Below, piece by piece: positions 10,200-24,400 of a DNA stretch of 64,000 nt. The position numbers and the translations under genes are program-made. The DNA lies in contig NMRB01000415.1 of NCBI GenBank assembly GCA_002633025.1, positions 233,987-297,986 of the forward strand, written 5' to 3'. Under the pieces are notes generated by a model that saw only the letters and a program-made list of their open reading frames with translations, searched no databases and had not been told where the DNA came from. The first letter of the stretch is position 1; each line of letters opens with the position of its first letter. The stretch is from Notospermus geniculatus. Lineage: Eukaryota; Nemertea; Pilidiophora; Heteronemertea; Lineidae.

Positions 10200-13100
10200 G
10201 GGATTCACCGGAAACTCCCAGAAAATGAAATCATCCCCTATCAGACCATTACGATACTGATAGGTTGCCTCGATGGTATAATTGGCGTTTTTGTATAATT
10301 TTGATCCAAGGGTCACATCTTTTTTTATTCTTGGCATCTTATTACCATGATGTAACGGAAGCTAAATAAAGATTACTTGACTTGACTTGACGGTATATTT
10401 AACACCACTCATAAAAAGTTATGTCATTCATGCTGGTTTATCGTGTATCCCGTCTTCTTTGGAACAAAGCGGGTGTAACATTTCAAAGAGAGAAGTAACA
10501 ATGGGTATCGACTTTTCTTTTTTACGTCTACCTAAAGTCAAAGGAGGGTTATATGACATCCTTTATTCCACAAGTCCACTCTGAGATCATATTTTGCAGG
10601 GAAGGCTATTTTTTGCTAAATGAGGATATCTAAAAAACTTAAACGAAGAATCACTAAAAAATCTGCCTCCATGGCAAAATGTGTTTTCTTTCTCAGTTTT
10701 GATGTGTATTGAGAACATAGGAACATATTGGTCCCAAATTGCAAAGAACAGAACAGAATCATGCCAATAAGTTACCCTCCCCCCGTACAGTTCATCGAGA
10801 TGCCTCAATGTAAATTTCCTCCCAAAGAGATGGTTTCGATAAATTGTAATGCCTGCAATTTGCAAAAATCTTGACTAATTTGCTATCGATCAAGAATATG
10901 AGGTTGTCTTTTCGTTTTATTTAATGCACTGATGAGCAAACTGATACCAAAAAACTGCCACCTGCCGCCAACTCTTCGGCAAATCGAACTCTGGTTTCCC
11001 ACCAGCGAAGTCAATACAATCCTAGGAGATGACAATCATGCCATTAAAAGGAGATCGATGCTATAGACACGTAAACTAGGTTAGATTCATTTTTGGAAGC
11101 TCATTTCCAAGTGCATTATCTGCTAATGGTAAAAATTACGCAGACGGATACACATATATAGACGAGTTTAGTCTATATCGAAATATGGATTATCGAAACG
11201 TGTCGTAAGTCACGAGAGTCTAACAGACCACATGTTTGGAGCAATTTCATTGCCGATCATGTTTCGGATATTGACGTATACATTATTCAGTAACCCAAGA
11301 TCATATCTACGGACTGAAGATATTGCTGACCTATGGTTCCACTTCCAACATCATATACAGCGACAATCTCAGGGGGAAACCAAGAAAGTGTTACATCCAC
11401 CTGTTATTCGATGCTGCCATCAGCAATATTCTTGTTGACGCTGAAAGCGCAGAGACATGACTGGTGTGTTGAAGGTCAAAGTCTGTGTGCATTGCCATCA
11501 TCATCTACCGTCGCAGAAGGTGTTGGTAAACGGAAGCTTGCTCCCGATGATTGATGATGTAGACTCTAGATACGACAGGTTGAGACGATTTGACTAATAT
11601 GGAAGGCATTACTCTGACAGTTACGATGAATTGGACGTATGATGACTAATAATAACATTAATGATTAAACTGCTCAATACAAAGACAAGCAATAACAAAA
11701 CCGTTGACAGTTGAAGATTTACTGCCTTTCGCCAACGGCGTTTGCTTGCGATACCTGAGACCTTCACATCACCATTTGACCTTCAGAAGTAGGTCATGCT
11801 GACCTAGAGGGAAGGTGAAATGTGCATTATGCAGATTGGCTACACGGTCCAAGCCGGCACACAGGTACATGAAGAACTTATTCTTCACCCGCCGAAACGC
11901 CCCATATCAGGCAGATTCCTCGGGCAAGTACTTTGACTTCAATGAATACCGGCTTCTGCAACGTACCGTATAATTGATTCTCCAATACGATGAAGAAATA
12001 ATATACAACTTCAAATGACTGCTGAATAGAGTACATTGCTAAAATGTCACACCACGACGTGATTTCTGTTCTCATCAAAGTAATACAAATGTAAAAGGTA
12101 AAGTTTGAATTGTTGCCGCTTCAAAAACCCGTTTGATGTCGTTGGATGGGAATGATGCTCTGGGCGAAGTGTTAATGAAGAAAATGATAATCCACGCCAG
12201 TAAAGTCGGCATGGTATGGTGTGGAATATGCCGTAGAGTAGCCTACATAGTATACTTGTATTGTGGTCTTCGAATATTTTTACGTACTTGATCCACCCCG
12301 AACTGTGTCTACATGGTTCTCTTCTTATCTTGGAAGCTAACGACCTTTACGTGTAGACAAGAGCGTGCTGTATCATCGAATGTATTGACACTCATCAAGT
12401 GAAAGAGATTATTGGCTTCATCAGGTTCCCTCCATCATCCACATGAAAGCAAACGCAATGATCCGGCGATTGCATGAGCCGGAATCGCTCAGACATGAGT
12501 TGTGGCGTCACTGATGTATTGCTTTGACCATCCATAGGTAATTACATGTACACCAATATTGATCCCATCAAGGCAGCGACCAGTCATGTACAGCGCCAAT
12601 GCGTGCTGGAACGGACAGAGAATCAGTCTAACCGAACGTGAAAGGCGCTTCAAAGAGGATCGAAAGAGTTGCAACGCATTGACAGTGACGCAAATATTTT
12701 TCTGTGATTCGATTTGAGACTCGGATTTATTCAATAACTCAAATTCAACTTCTCTGTAAAAGATGCTGCAAAAGATTAGAATTGCTTTCATGTTGCTAAG
12801 CAAGTTGAGATATCAAACGTTAACCATTTGGCACATTTCCGCCTAATACATCGACTAGCTTGACAAATCCCCATCCAATCGTAGGGCAATGTTCAGGAAC
12901 GGAAACCTATCCAGTCACATTGTAGGAAGATACGTCATACCATGGTTTATGGTCAGACGAAAAAGAAAATCCTATTTTATAGGATATTTATCAGACATTG
13001 CCGGTGGATATCATTGATGCCATCTTTTATCTATCGTCCAAATTAAGTACCTTCACATGAATTATGGATCTAAATTTATTTTCGTTTGGCGATAGCTTTA

Positions 13101-15734
13101 ATCCAATGAATCGGGACAAATCGTCATCGATTAGCGATTGAAATGGAGGTGTTGCCTGCAGTCTGACCATCCGTATCTTTGGTCCCCTCTGATGCTCGTG
13201 CAGACTGCAGTTGAAGCTAAGTTTTGATTGGAGTTGATGAAGTGCACAGATGTGAATAAAGATCTGCTCGGAGAGGGGCATCTATGCCCACAAATCTCAC
13301 CGAGGAAATGTTCAGTCACGAGTGTAGGTTGAACTATACAACATCGCCTGTTGGTATTCGAGGCGTGCCTTTCAATTATTTTTTTCCAAATAACGTTACA
13401 TTCGCCGTAGGTGACGATTTTTCATCGTATTTCCAGCTCAGAACTGCAGATTTGTGAGGAATCCATGACAACCCCACGATCGACACCCACTCTACAACAC
13501 TGTGTATGACTGGAAAGAATTGTTTACGGTTGACGTCGGCATCCAGGGTCACGTTCCTTTGGGTCCACGTTTTTCCTTGGCACTCACAATTGTTGTTCAA
13601 CAATGGACTTTTTTATGCAGAATGTTTTTGAATACAACAATTTATTGATACCATTGATGCAACAATGGTATCAATACTTTTGATATCTGTCTTTTTAAGA
13701 CATCAATGGATACAATAGTACGAATTTGAATGATAGGCCGACGCAGTTCGTCTGACTCGCTTCATCGACCGGGGTTAAGGAGATTCCACAATCCAAAAAG
13801 AGACACCTCGACATCTCAAGAATGATTCCTCTCACGGCTGTATCAGCTGGCAAAAATCCGCAAACCACTTCCACTAAATCGATACCAACAACCACGTGAC
13901 CAAACAGGCAACAACACCTCGACGGTGTGTATCGCCTTTCAAACCAATACTTGTGGTAGGCCTATCGCTGTGAAACCCTTTAAAATACAACGTCGCACAT
14001 CTATTCTTTCTCCTACGTAACTGCTTCGTACGTGCTAAGCGTTCACGAAAAGATGTATTTTTCATCCCAACTGTATCATAAATAGGTGTGCAAGAAAGTC
14101 ACCCACAGTGCATTGTGTAATGCACTGAAACTGTTGTTGGTAAAGAAAGCACCAAAGACGGCGTCGTTGGTGAGGGTTAAAAATGAATACCCCACAGGTA
14201 AGCCTAGACTACCAATGAAAGAAGTATCAGAATAGCCCTCATGACAAAAAACCCTGTTCAATTTTTCAAATGTCTCAGCCACGTTCTTGGCAAAAGGAAT
14301 TGTCTTTTACTGTCTCCTTATTTCTTATCTGTGTTTTACGAGAAGGATGGCAATCGTGTTTTCTTCAACTGAAGCGTCAACAAAAGGAAGCAACATGCTC
14401 ACCTTAGGGTACTTCATCCTGATGGTTTTCAGCTGATTCCTCAAATGCGAGAAATGATGCTTCACAAGAGTCAAGAATATCCGAAATTATCAACCATATT
14501 CCATCACCCTGGTGATTGGAAATGAATCTCCAACACACAGCACAAGCAGTAGATAGTCATGTATCCGCACACTGTCACATAACGCCGGTGTGTCTCCAAT
14601 TCACCACATCGGCGATGTCGTAACAGAGCGACTCGTTCCTTGCATCAACCACAGCTCTCGCCGCCGCAACAACAAACACACAGCGCTGTTGGGAAGCTGG
14701 GAAACGACCAACAGATAGAATGCAACAGCCTTATTTGGGTCTTGGATGAAATTATCACAGATCGTTTATTGATTAGACTCCTAGATTATATGGTCGCCAG
14801 CAAAATGAATCACGACAAATTCTTTCGTTGGTATGTTCAGAGAACGACGAAGAAGTCGAAGAGTGTTTAATAACTAAATAATTTACATGTACACTTTGGA
14901 GACTGTGCAATTGCTGAAGTAGTAGATGCCAGGACGTGTATATTGAGTTCGCAGAGATAAGACTCGTGGTCATCGCCATACAAAGTTGTAACCCTCCCAT
15001 ACTTCATTTTATCTTCTAAGGAAATGTTGGGTTGTTAATTATAGACGACATCGATTGGCTTTCTATGAATAATATACTAATACCTATCCCTAAAGGTAAT
15101 AATAGTACCGGGTACATGTATCATCAGGTTAACGTCGATTTTATGTCTGAAATCACCAGCTGTGTGGGATAAATTGATACTAAATCTATACTCTAATCAG
15201 TCTGATATGCTGTACACACGATCGAGTCGCTATTGAAGCCGAACAACATGAAAATGCAGTGAATTCCAAAAGTAGTTCCAATCTGATGACTTAAAAAGCC
15301 AGACTAACGCAAGATGCCAGATGGAGGGGGATGCACTTTATTTAGCCAATACATCCGGGCATCAATCATCCAGAATGTCCCTGATTACAAACGACGTACA
15401 TCTTCCTCATATTCGTGTTTACATCAAACTCATACCGAGATCTTTGATGTTTCGCCATTAGCAAAATTGCATCATCCCTTTGCTTTAGCAGAGCTAGTGT
15501 CCTCGATATCATGATTCCTCTATATGGTCTTTGAGAGTCTTCTTTTGTAAAATGGCATCGGTTGCCACAAGGTAGATATCGATTCTCCGTGGCCAGATGG
15601 TTTCAAATGGCTACTGGAGTGATAAGGTACAGAGGTTGTTTGATACTTTCGGTGCTGACTCAATGCATTAGGCTATGATGATGATGGCTGTAGAGGGGAG
15701 AAGATATTCAGGTACGTTCATCCAAAGACAACTA
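10200..15734. other. Long spacer without a supported gene
   Basis: Read in both directions, it shows only short frames without splice-supported continuity or recognisable families. At 10374-10391 there is an AATAAAG-preceded tail of CTTGA repeats, which looks like the 3' end of a LINE or SINE copy. Nothing else stands out. Confidence 0.55.
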
Positions 15735-15876
15735 GGGAGGTTAAGAAACCAAATGATAAACGTAAACGCGAAGACAGTGACGTCAGGTGGCATTCAGATT
15801 CCAGCTCTACTCCAGGACAGCATGGAGTGTGACGTCATTAACCTATCGTTTTCATCGTTCGATTCCTCAACCTCTC
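15735..15876. mobile_element. MITE-like palindrome, GGGAGGTTTAGAAAC family, copy 1
   Basis: The left arm GGGAGGTTAAGAAACCAAAT is matched imperfectly in reverse by the right end (GATTCCTCAACCTCTC), with inner GTGACGTCA/TGACGTCA arms. It is related to the better-preserved copy at 22400-22546. Confidence 0.65.
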
Positions 15877-17372
15877 TCAAAACGTTTTATGCACACATGT
15901 GCAGTACAGCAGTACATATAGATGTACATGTATATACTCACTCTGTTCGCATACCCTACTTGACTTGGATATATCGGCAGTAATGCTTCTATACCCTGTT
16001 ATTATCGTATACATTCTACTCTCTGATGAGTACCTTACTTTGATCAAGTAACAAATAGAAGATAGCATGATGGAGCTTTGTTTACGCGAAGCCTGGAGAT
16101 CGATGATCGATGCTTGTCAGACGATGGTCGATGCCATCATCAATATGATACTGGCCATCACGGTAGCAGCTTCCTCATCAACTTATGTTCGTGTGTATCC
16201 ATTCGAAACGACCTTCATGTAACCCGCTGACTTCCAATGAAGCCATTGTTCACGTCATGGCATAGTGAGACTACTGAATTGTCTCATCCTCTGCTCTCCT
16301 TGAAAATAGAAGCAATGGGCGCGCCACACCTTGGTAGGCGGCTATCGACCAGACGTTATGGCTTTGCACAAGCCAGTGACAAGTGAGGATGTTGCTTTCG
16401 TCTAACAGCGGGTACTACCTCGTGACAGGACGAAACCGCGCAAGTGAATGTTCATTCGGCATAATGCATCGTGTGAAATCGACTAACTTCTTCCTACAAG
16501 CCGAGTCTTTACCTGAACTCAGTGAAGATGGTTAGCGTTATGCCATCTGATGGCAATACTTGGAGTTTTCCTGACTGATAGTTGCACAACCCGAGGAGCT
16601 AGAACAACGTTTACCAGATCACGTCATCAGGCGGAGTGATTATAGCTATGCTGCCTGTGTCATTGATGGTAAATCAAATTAACGTTTGCTACCGAGTTTT
16701 ATGTATGAGAACTAAATTATGTAGGTCTATATCATGTAATGGCTATGATTAGTCATTTTCCAATACACATACTGGTAGGAAAATGTCCCAATCTGCTGTT
16801 ATAATGAGGTCAATTGCCAAGTAAGTAATTCGACATGAATGCGATTGAACGAACGCGCCATGATTACATGTCGCTCGCAACAGGGAAACCCATTCTCAGA
16901 TCAGCTAGATAAATGCACACCTGTTGCTGATGTAGTCTGGGCTGCTGGCAAGGTTCCAATCGAAATCCATCGCTGCGTGATCGTGAGTAGGCCTACCATA
17001 CGTTGCTGTGCTATTATTACATGTATTATAGACTCTTGCAATGATTACACACAAATGGATATGCACGTGTAATACCGTACAACGTTAGCAGATGTACTTT
17101 GGAGGCAACAGCGATTCCGTTGTGGATGTTGATTTCATTCGTGACTGCAGCTGCAGCTGCTTTCAGGAAGGCGGCTGGGAAAGTTCCCATGTGCGCCACT
17201 CGGCACGAGGACGGAGTATTTCAACACCGCGCGATTCTGGTGATTTCATCATCTCATTTATCATCAGACCAACGAACAAAGGGCAATGATGTCGATGTGG
17301 ATAACTCGATCGTAACACAGCCAAGACCATCAACGATTACCGTGAAGAGATTACTTGAAGGACCAGACAGTT
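15877..17372. other. Spacer upstream of the MPV17L2-like gene
   Basis: No exon is supported. An open plus-strand frame at 17099-17578 overlaps the first MPV17L2-like exon in another frame and is its shadow. The 5'UTR and promoter of that gene presumably lie in the last few hundred bases. Confidence 0.5.
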
Positions 17373-18795
17373 ATGGCCATGGCATTGAGAAGCGTCGCCT
17401 CTCGTCTCCGTTCCATGAGAACCGTGTGTCGGACAGTCTTCATTCGATATCCCCTCATTCCGAACACCACAGCTTCTGGAGGCCTGTTTATGGTCGGAGA
17501 CCTTTTGATACAAAGAATGGAAAACAAACAGCTTGGCAACAAGTGGATATCATGGCTGAACAGCGACAGAGCAAGTAAGTATCGCTGTAACTAACTGATG
17601 TTGTGGCCCTACCGACGACTTTGCTGATTTCCGTGTAAAGCACCAAGATGGAACCATCAAAAATTCACCACGTGGTTTCTAAACCACCACCTGGTTTCTT
17701 GGGTACATTTCACCATTGATAGTTTGTTTCTTCCAGCAAGAATACTGACGATAGGATGTGTCCTCGGAGCAGGAGCCAACTACTGGTACAGATGGCTGGA
17801 TTCACGTTTCCCGGGGACAGCCTTCCGACCTGTGGTCAGAAAACTGGCCCTTGACATGCTTGTAGCAGGACCTTGTCTCATTGTGGCATTTATAGGAGGT
17901 AGGGTATAAGACAACTGAGGCTTTGGCTCAGACATATCCCCAGTTACATTGTACTTCACCCAAGTTGTCTTCTTTTCGATCGTAATGCACCCACACATTT
18001 TGTTCTATAGGTATAAAACTCTTGGAAGGAAGTTCCGTTCGCGAGAGCTGGGCTGGGGTTAAAAAGGCGTTCATCCCAATTTACTCGGTAAGCTAAAAGG
18101 TTATACGTGCGTTTGAAGTTGACGCGTCTTCTGTCACTTGGAGGATTCTTACTGAGAGTTACCTTGATGGTAGGCTACGATCACTCTGGCCTACAGCAGA
18201 AGTATCGGCCCTTTGTGCGATCAACATTCTCTTCTACCCTCTCTTCAAGTTATCTGATGGAAGATTGAACGATATTCATGTAAATTGAATCCAGGGACAA
18301 ATCTTCAAATTGTATTTCGCGCATTTCGCCTTTTTCTAACCATTTGCAGGCAGAATTAGTATATTGGATCGGAGCACAAACAATCAACTTCAAGTACGTC
18401 CCAGCCCATTACAGGACACTTTACGTGACGTCATTCGCCTTCGTCTGGGACACATTCCTTTCCTATTTTCATCATGTAAGTAAGGTTGTCGGTGCTCCTT
18501 TACTAAGAATTGCAGTAACACATAAACATGTACATGTAAACGGATGATATTACGTTAGCAACATCAATGTCGTTGTGAGAAGGCTTGAAACGACGAACCA
18601 AGGCCCAAGCATTCGATACCAGTATCTGATTGGCTTCTTCTAAGGTCATGCCCTGAAAGCCAGAGAGCTGATTGGATACATGCTCTACATTAACATTCAT
18701 GGTGTGATTTTCAGGTGTACATGGATTACCAATCAGAGACCGAGGAGGAAGCTGAAACAAAAGAGGACAATGACGAAGTCGGCGATATCGGTTGA
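17373..18795 (+). CDS. MPV17L2: MPV17L2-like inner mitochondrial membrane protein
   Basis: Five exons, 215 residues, all junctions in phase: 17373-17574, 17737-17898, 18011-18087, 18350-18475, 18715-18795. The first exon gives an Arg-rich, Asp/Glu-free N-terminus (a likely mitochondrial presequence) and then RYPLIPNTTASGGLFMVGD, the Mpv17/PMP22-family opening (YPLxTNxxxxGxLxxxGD). Later exons give NYWYRWLDSRFPG and the family signature VYWIGAQTINFKYVPAHYR followed by WDTFLSYFHH. The family has four membrane helices. MPV17L2 is known to support mitoribosome assembly and mtDNA upkeep. The tail is acidic (ETEEEAETKEDNDE). Length is normal for the family. It converges with the minus-strand gene at 19246. 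Confidence 0.92.
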
Positions 18796-19245
18796 ATGGA
18801 GAACTTCTTACATGACGAGGTCATTTTATTGAAGAGAGGGTTTAGTAAAAAATAATGTGTGTATGACCTTCGTTGTTCCTAAGTCAAGAAAGTGTGACCA
18901 TTGCTAACGACAACCTTGTTACAACTACGGCTCCATGCCAGTGCAGGTGTCAGAACACACGGTCGCCGTCGGTCGTTTTCAGCAACTACTTCCCGTCATG
19001 ATCAGGATGCGGAATGGTGGTGTAACGCTGTCCTCCGTGCCTCTGGTATTCCGAAGGCCTAAACTCAATTCGACCTCAGGTCTGCTCAATATACTCAAAA
19101 AAATGTAACGTTTAGAATTTAGAAGTCGAGTAAATTAATAGCCTATATCGTACTCATACATATGTATAGATCTTATTAATTCAAAAAATATCGAATATCG
19201 AACTTCTGGCAGTTGCACATGGCATCACAGTCTTCCAAATGACAT

Positions 19246-21158
19246 CTAAATCTGTTCCCCGATCTTGACCTTCAAATATTTGACCTTCGTTTCCTCGTCG
19301 TATTTCATTCGATGTGACCTTCTGCAATCTGCGTCTTTCCTAAACTTGTCGTGTTGAAAGTCGTCATATGCGTCCTGATCGAACATCACAAGAGGGACTT
19401 TCAGATTCTTACAGATATCCACAGAGTTTTCTTTGATCCTGCGAATGGCTGACTGAACGTAATTAGACTTAAGCCAAGTGTGATTCGAACTTTCAAGGTC
19501 AGTTGGTTCGTCACCTTCCGAGTTCGATATGACCTCATTTTCGCACGGAGCACCGCTTTTTCTGTCTGATTCAACGACGTCAGTCCGAGAAATATTCTGG
19601 TCTTCGGGCCCATCGAAGTTCGAGTTTGTATCCTCATGTTTAATGTCGGATGAGGTCGATCGGATTGATCACTCATTTTGCTCGGTGATGGTGGCGGACG
19701 TACAGATTTTGGTGTCGGAGTCGAAGTTCGTGAACCAATCGGAGCGGCGCGAATGTCCAGACTCGGATCACATGATCTGGGTCGCGAATTCTGGTTCGAT
19801 TTTCTGGAAGTTTGAGATATCGGTCTCGTGCCCGGACGATTAATCCTAACAGGGGATTTGATCAGAGAATGCGATTCACTGATGGAGTTGTTTTCGTTCG
19901 TGTTCGCGGTAGCTTGACCTTCACCTTCAAAGTTGTCTGCTCTGGTGTCAGCACGACTCCTGTCGTCGGCGCTGACGTCACTTGAAGCAGACGATGGATT
20001 TACGGGGACACCAACAATCAACAAATCTGACTTTACCTGTTCATTCCTTTCATTCGTCGGCAAATCTGACGCATCGTCCGAAGTATTTTTCGAATCCTTT
20101 GAATATTCAGATCCCGAATCACGACTTGCTTGGTCGTTCATGAACACTGCCATCGTTGGTAGGCCTATCTTTATTCTGATTGGCTCAGCAGGACCCGCGG
20201 CAAGGTCATTACTAGACCTCGTCTGCATGCCTTGATGGGAAGTGGCACCGGGGTTTTTGTACTTATAAAATGGCATCTCTGGTCGGATGGGCACCGACTC
20301 CTGTTTCTGAATAGATGTATTTGAATTTTCGCCACTCGTTGACCTCGGTCGGTCTGAACTTATCGTTCGATTCGTCTCCCCATATGAAATCGGTTTTCGC
20401 GTTCGCCGCAAACAAGCTGGAACTTCTGGCACCTTCAAACTGTCAGTTTTATACCGCTTCATATACCGGAAGTCTAGTTTTCCATTCCGACCTACCTGCC
20501 TTCCAAGTTTTTTAGGCATATCAAAATATTCCTCATATACAGTTTCTTCCTGTTCGCCAGACTTGGCGAACCTTTCGTAATGAACATGGAGGGGTCCCGC
20601 CCGCGAAAGGGCGTCTTTTCGCGAGGCGATGTCTGTTACTGCCACAGTATGGGTGTAATTCCCGTCATCCCTCGTGACCGTGGTGACGAACGTCTCGTAA
20701 GTGTCAACATTATCACTGTATCCTAGAGATGTCCTTCCACCGTTTTGTGACGTCATCCGGTCTATCTCATTCATGACGTCACTTATCTTTGCATCGTTCG
20801 GGAAGGTGTTGTTTTTCACTGAGGTTGGAGTCTTTTTATCTGCATTTCCCAGGGTATCAATCGTGGTATCCTCTCCATGGTCAGAATACATCACACCAGT
20901 AGTATCAGCTGAGAGTTTGTTCGCATCCCTCCCGTACACGTACGCACTGTAGGTCCGTCGCCCCTTCCTGTCTTCACACCGCTCTCCGCTCGGGGTAGGG
21001 GTAAAGACTTTGATGCGAGTGTTCGAGCCACGAACCGCCCCGAGGTTCGATTTATTGAATCTAGATATCCTTCAAGTTCTTTGAACGTGAACGTTGCCAC
21101 TCCGTCGAAACCTCGCATTGCTTTGGCCCGTCCGATTCTTACAGCCGAACGTCCTGGA
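19246..21158 (-). CDS. Unrecognised low-complexity protein gene with two apparent frameshifts
   Basis: Three coding-looking stretches follow one another in different frames. From a good acceptor at 21158, one frame reads MRGFDGVATFTFKELEGYLD. Around 21020-21070 coding character moves to a second frame (NTRIKVFTPTPSGERCEDRK), which stays open to beyond 19700 with a Ser/Thr/Asp/Arg-rich, probably disordered sequence. Near 19690 it moves again to a frame of about 140 codons that ends DEETKVKYLKVKIGEQI and a TAG at 19246. No intron of believable size joins the segments. The choice is between indel errors in the assembly, a decaying gene and undetected introns. The open second frame continues past 19690 to 19401, but its last 90 codons look non-coding. 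The family was not recognised. Confidence 0.45.
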
Positions 21159-21409
21159 CTGAAAGAGAAAAAAGATAACCTTGACGACGAAAATGATGGT
21201 GAATTATTCGTTGTACATCCAGAGAATGAAGTAACTGTTTTAGAAAGTTTCTCGGTTCGGTAGCACAAAGAAAAGACTGCTAAAGTTGCCGGTCTCGCAT
21301 CAGCAGCGGTACCGAAGATGGTTGTGCAAGAGACACCATGAAAGGGAGGTGGAAAGCTCGGTAAATCGTTGACGTCATTTACCACCGTCCAGACTGAAAC
21401 CAAGATCAA

Positions 21410-24276
21410 ATAGGAGAAAATAAAAGGTGCATGAAATAAGAGCGCTGGGAACTGGGAATGCTAATGTGCCTACCTTTCCTATTCCTTCGTCCATATTGAT
21501 CGACACTTCTAAAGTAATGAGTTTATGTTTAAATACACTCGGTTGTTGGGTGAACCGAGTGAAATAAGAGAGTGTTAAATAAAAGTTTGATTATACACAA
21601 CTCGAATATCGAATCATCAATGCTCGAATGAAAGTGTCGCTCCTGTTTGGTTTGCGTTGTGTTACACACAGCAAGTGGGGCACGACGATCCGCGGTATGG
21701 GACCGTATAGCCAATAAAACTGTAAATTCTCGGCGGATATCAATATTTGTCACTGTTCAATACTCACAGATAATCGTGAGATACGCCTAATTAATTTGAA
21801 TCCGAATAAAACCAAAATAGGCCTACGAAAGTATAACGGTGCAAGGCCGAATGGTTGAATGCGCTTTTGATTTTCGAAGGACCACGGTGTTCGACTTTTA
21901 AGTTCGGCTTCAATGCCTTTCTTTGTCAAGAGGTATACGTTTAGGGTAGACATATGCGGTGTTGAAACGTTTACGGCAGACTTCCCACCGGAACAACTCC
22001 CTGTGTATGGAAGATCCGACGGTCATCATCAAAATCATCTCGGCTTATATATCAATAATACTAGTACGTCTGCATGCTTACCTTAAAAGCCTGGTTAAGT
22101 GCTTCCTCCTCTCTTAAAGACACTTTAATTTTTTATCTATAAAGAACCATACGCTCAAGTCAAATGTTGACATAGCTCATTCTACTGCACGACATGTATG
22201 AATAAGGCAATGGGTCCACACTAACTGGCTTTACCTATTACTGTCACCTCGAAATCACTGTATGGGGGTTAATCCACGTTCTCTGATCGATTAAAGCTCG
22301 GATAAACGTGAGATTTAAGTAAATCTTCTTATCTCAACAAGCCTGTCATGGGCTTTCCTTGCCAATCTCTAATGAAAAACGTTTCCAGTTTGCCAGTAGT
22401 GAGGTTTAGAAATCAAACGATAAACGTAAACTTTACGTCAATGTTATTTTTCATACTACATATCAAGCAGATTTTAAATTGCATTTTCGGTACAAAAATA
22501 ACGTTGTGGTTGACGTTAACGTTTATCGTTTGTTTCTAAACCTCCCTACACATTCAACGTATTGATAACAGCTTACTCAACGCCCGTTCATCATTTTCCT
22601 CTTAACAAACATCATGCCCGTTATTACCACTTACCGTTGCCCTTCAAATACATTTCTTCCGTCAAGAGGTCACGCACTTCATCGACGTCATTTCCTTCGA
22701 CCCTTATCAATCGAATATTAAACGGAAAATCAGTCCAAACGCACGAATGGGTTTGAAAATTGTGTGCACTTTGTCTGTTTGATTTAAATCAGCAACCACT
22801 CACCAAAAGGCTTACTTGCTAAGCCAATGTATATATTACACTTATAGGCCCTACTGAATGTTTTTCACCGCATTTGGCATATTGTCTGGTAAGGCCGTGT
22901 ACTAAGCCTTTACAAACTCACCCCGAGTTATTCTAGAACATTTCCATGTGTAATGAATACGTCTGACGATATTTTGTCGGCAGTTGTGTCGCCTTGTGAA
23001 AGTAAGTGGATGCCACGTGTAAGATTGATCTCGGAGCTTGCATCACCTTTCCAGTCCTGAGATCCTCTGGGCAGTGGTAACCGTTTTAAATTCCAGTTCG
23101 GAGCATTGTTGGCTATAGAATACAATGTATATTGAATCTAATCTTGCGAAAGGCCCATTTCCCTTATCAAATTTGTTGCATCCTGATGACTCCCGCCGAC
23201 AGACTAAAGGGTACGTGAAATATACTAAGCGCGAATAAAAATGGCCAAAATGTCACCTACCTGATTTCAGGGTACGGCCACCCCCACTCCGTCAGCACAC
23301 GGGTACATTTCAATTGCAACAACTGCTTAAGGATCCAGCTCATTGAGCCGCTTGTCACCAGCGCACGTCGTCAACTACACATCAAAAATTTAGCGGAGAT
23401 TTACAGACGAGCCGATTGATTATGTATCGGTTAGTATCCCGGGAAGCAACAATAATAACTGGTAGATTCTTGTTGATTTTATTTCTATATGCTGCAGAGG
23501 AAACATCGATGATGGCGATCCCGCACGTGATTCAACACTTATGTGCAGTTGAGGGTGACATCAATGAATTTAATTCACTTGAATGAGATCGAGATCCAAG
23601 TCATTAAACGATCGAGTGGGGCATTGTTTCCTTCTCTATGGCACCATGGGACGATTGCTTCGGAAGAGTTGCTGAGAATCAATGATATTGGCAATAAGAA
23701 CAGCCTCGGCTGATTCGCTAGAAACTTCATCAACACAGTCGCACATCGTCAATGGACAAGACTTGGACGATCGTGGCGAATAATTCCATCCACTTCAAGA
23801 GGGTTTGTTCATTTCCAAACTGACATCCCTGCAGCGGAATGGCATACAAACTTACCTTCTACAAACAGAGAGAAACCTTCACAGCTACCGACAGTCATTC
23901 CAACAAAAGGGGTCTCATTTCTGAGCTTAGGCTACGTGCGGAAAACATGGGATTTCCGGCCGCGGTGTTGTCGTACAAGACCCCGACATGTCGCCGACAA
24001 ATGTTGGCTTTCGCACTGAGGCCTAATGGCGAGGACGGTGTTTACACATCGTAGGCCTACTTGGTGTAAAATGCAATTTCGGCAGTCGATAATATGTAAT
24101 TTGGGGTATAAGAAAACACACAAAATAAAGTATGTACAATGTATACATGTATTCAACGTAATGCAAGTTGATATCAAATAATATGGTCTCTGAATCTTGT
24201 TCTTGAAGACAGTAGTCGGGGTCAGATCTGCAGCATTCTGTGCCGATCGCTATGCGCGAATTCATTGTCGATTATT
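21410..24276. other. Spacer with one MITE, no supported gene
   Basis: Only short frames occur and none have splice context. The one structured item is the palindrome at 22400-22546, listed separately. Confidence 0.5.
22400..22546. mobile_element. MITE-like palindrome, GGGAGGTTTAGAAAC family, copy 2
   Basis: The left arm GAGGTTTAGAAATCAAACGA is matched by the right arm TCGTTTGTTTCTAAACCTCC, continuing inward with TAAACGTAAAC/GTTAACGTTTA and ACGTCAA/TTGACGT. There is no coding capacity. Confidence 0.8.
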
Positions 24277-24400
24277 AGGGAGTTTTCGCTAAGCCCCCAA
24301 AACGCCAACGCAAACGCCAAACCCATTGTTCAATGCCACGACCGAACAAAAGGGTAGGCGTTCGCGTCGGCGTTTCGGGAGCTTTGCGAAAACTCTCTAC
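24277..24400. mobile_element. MITE-like palindrome with GGGAGTTTTCGC termini
   Basis: The left end GGGAGTTTTCGCTAAGCCCC is matched in reverse by the right end (GGGAGCTTTGCGAAAACTCT), with inner GGCGTTT-type arms (AAACGCCAACGCAAACGCC against GGCGTTCGCGTCGGCGTTT). Confidence 0.75.

Noticed and set aside
19401-19690. C-terminal part of the long minus-strand ORF (19401-20939) as real protein
   Set aside because: Its last 90 codons are poorer than the overlapping frame that ends at 19246 with charged, ordered-looking sequence.
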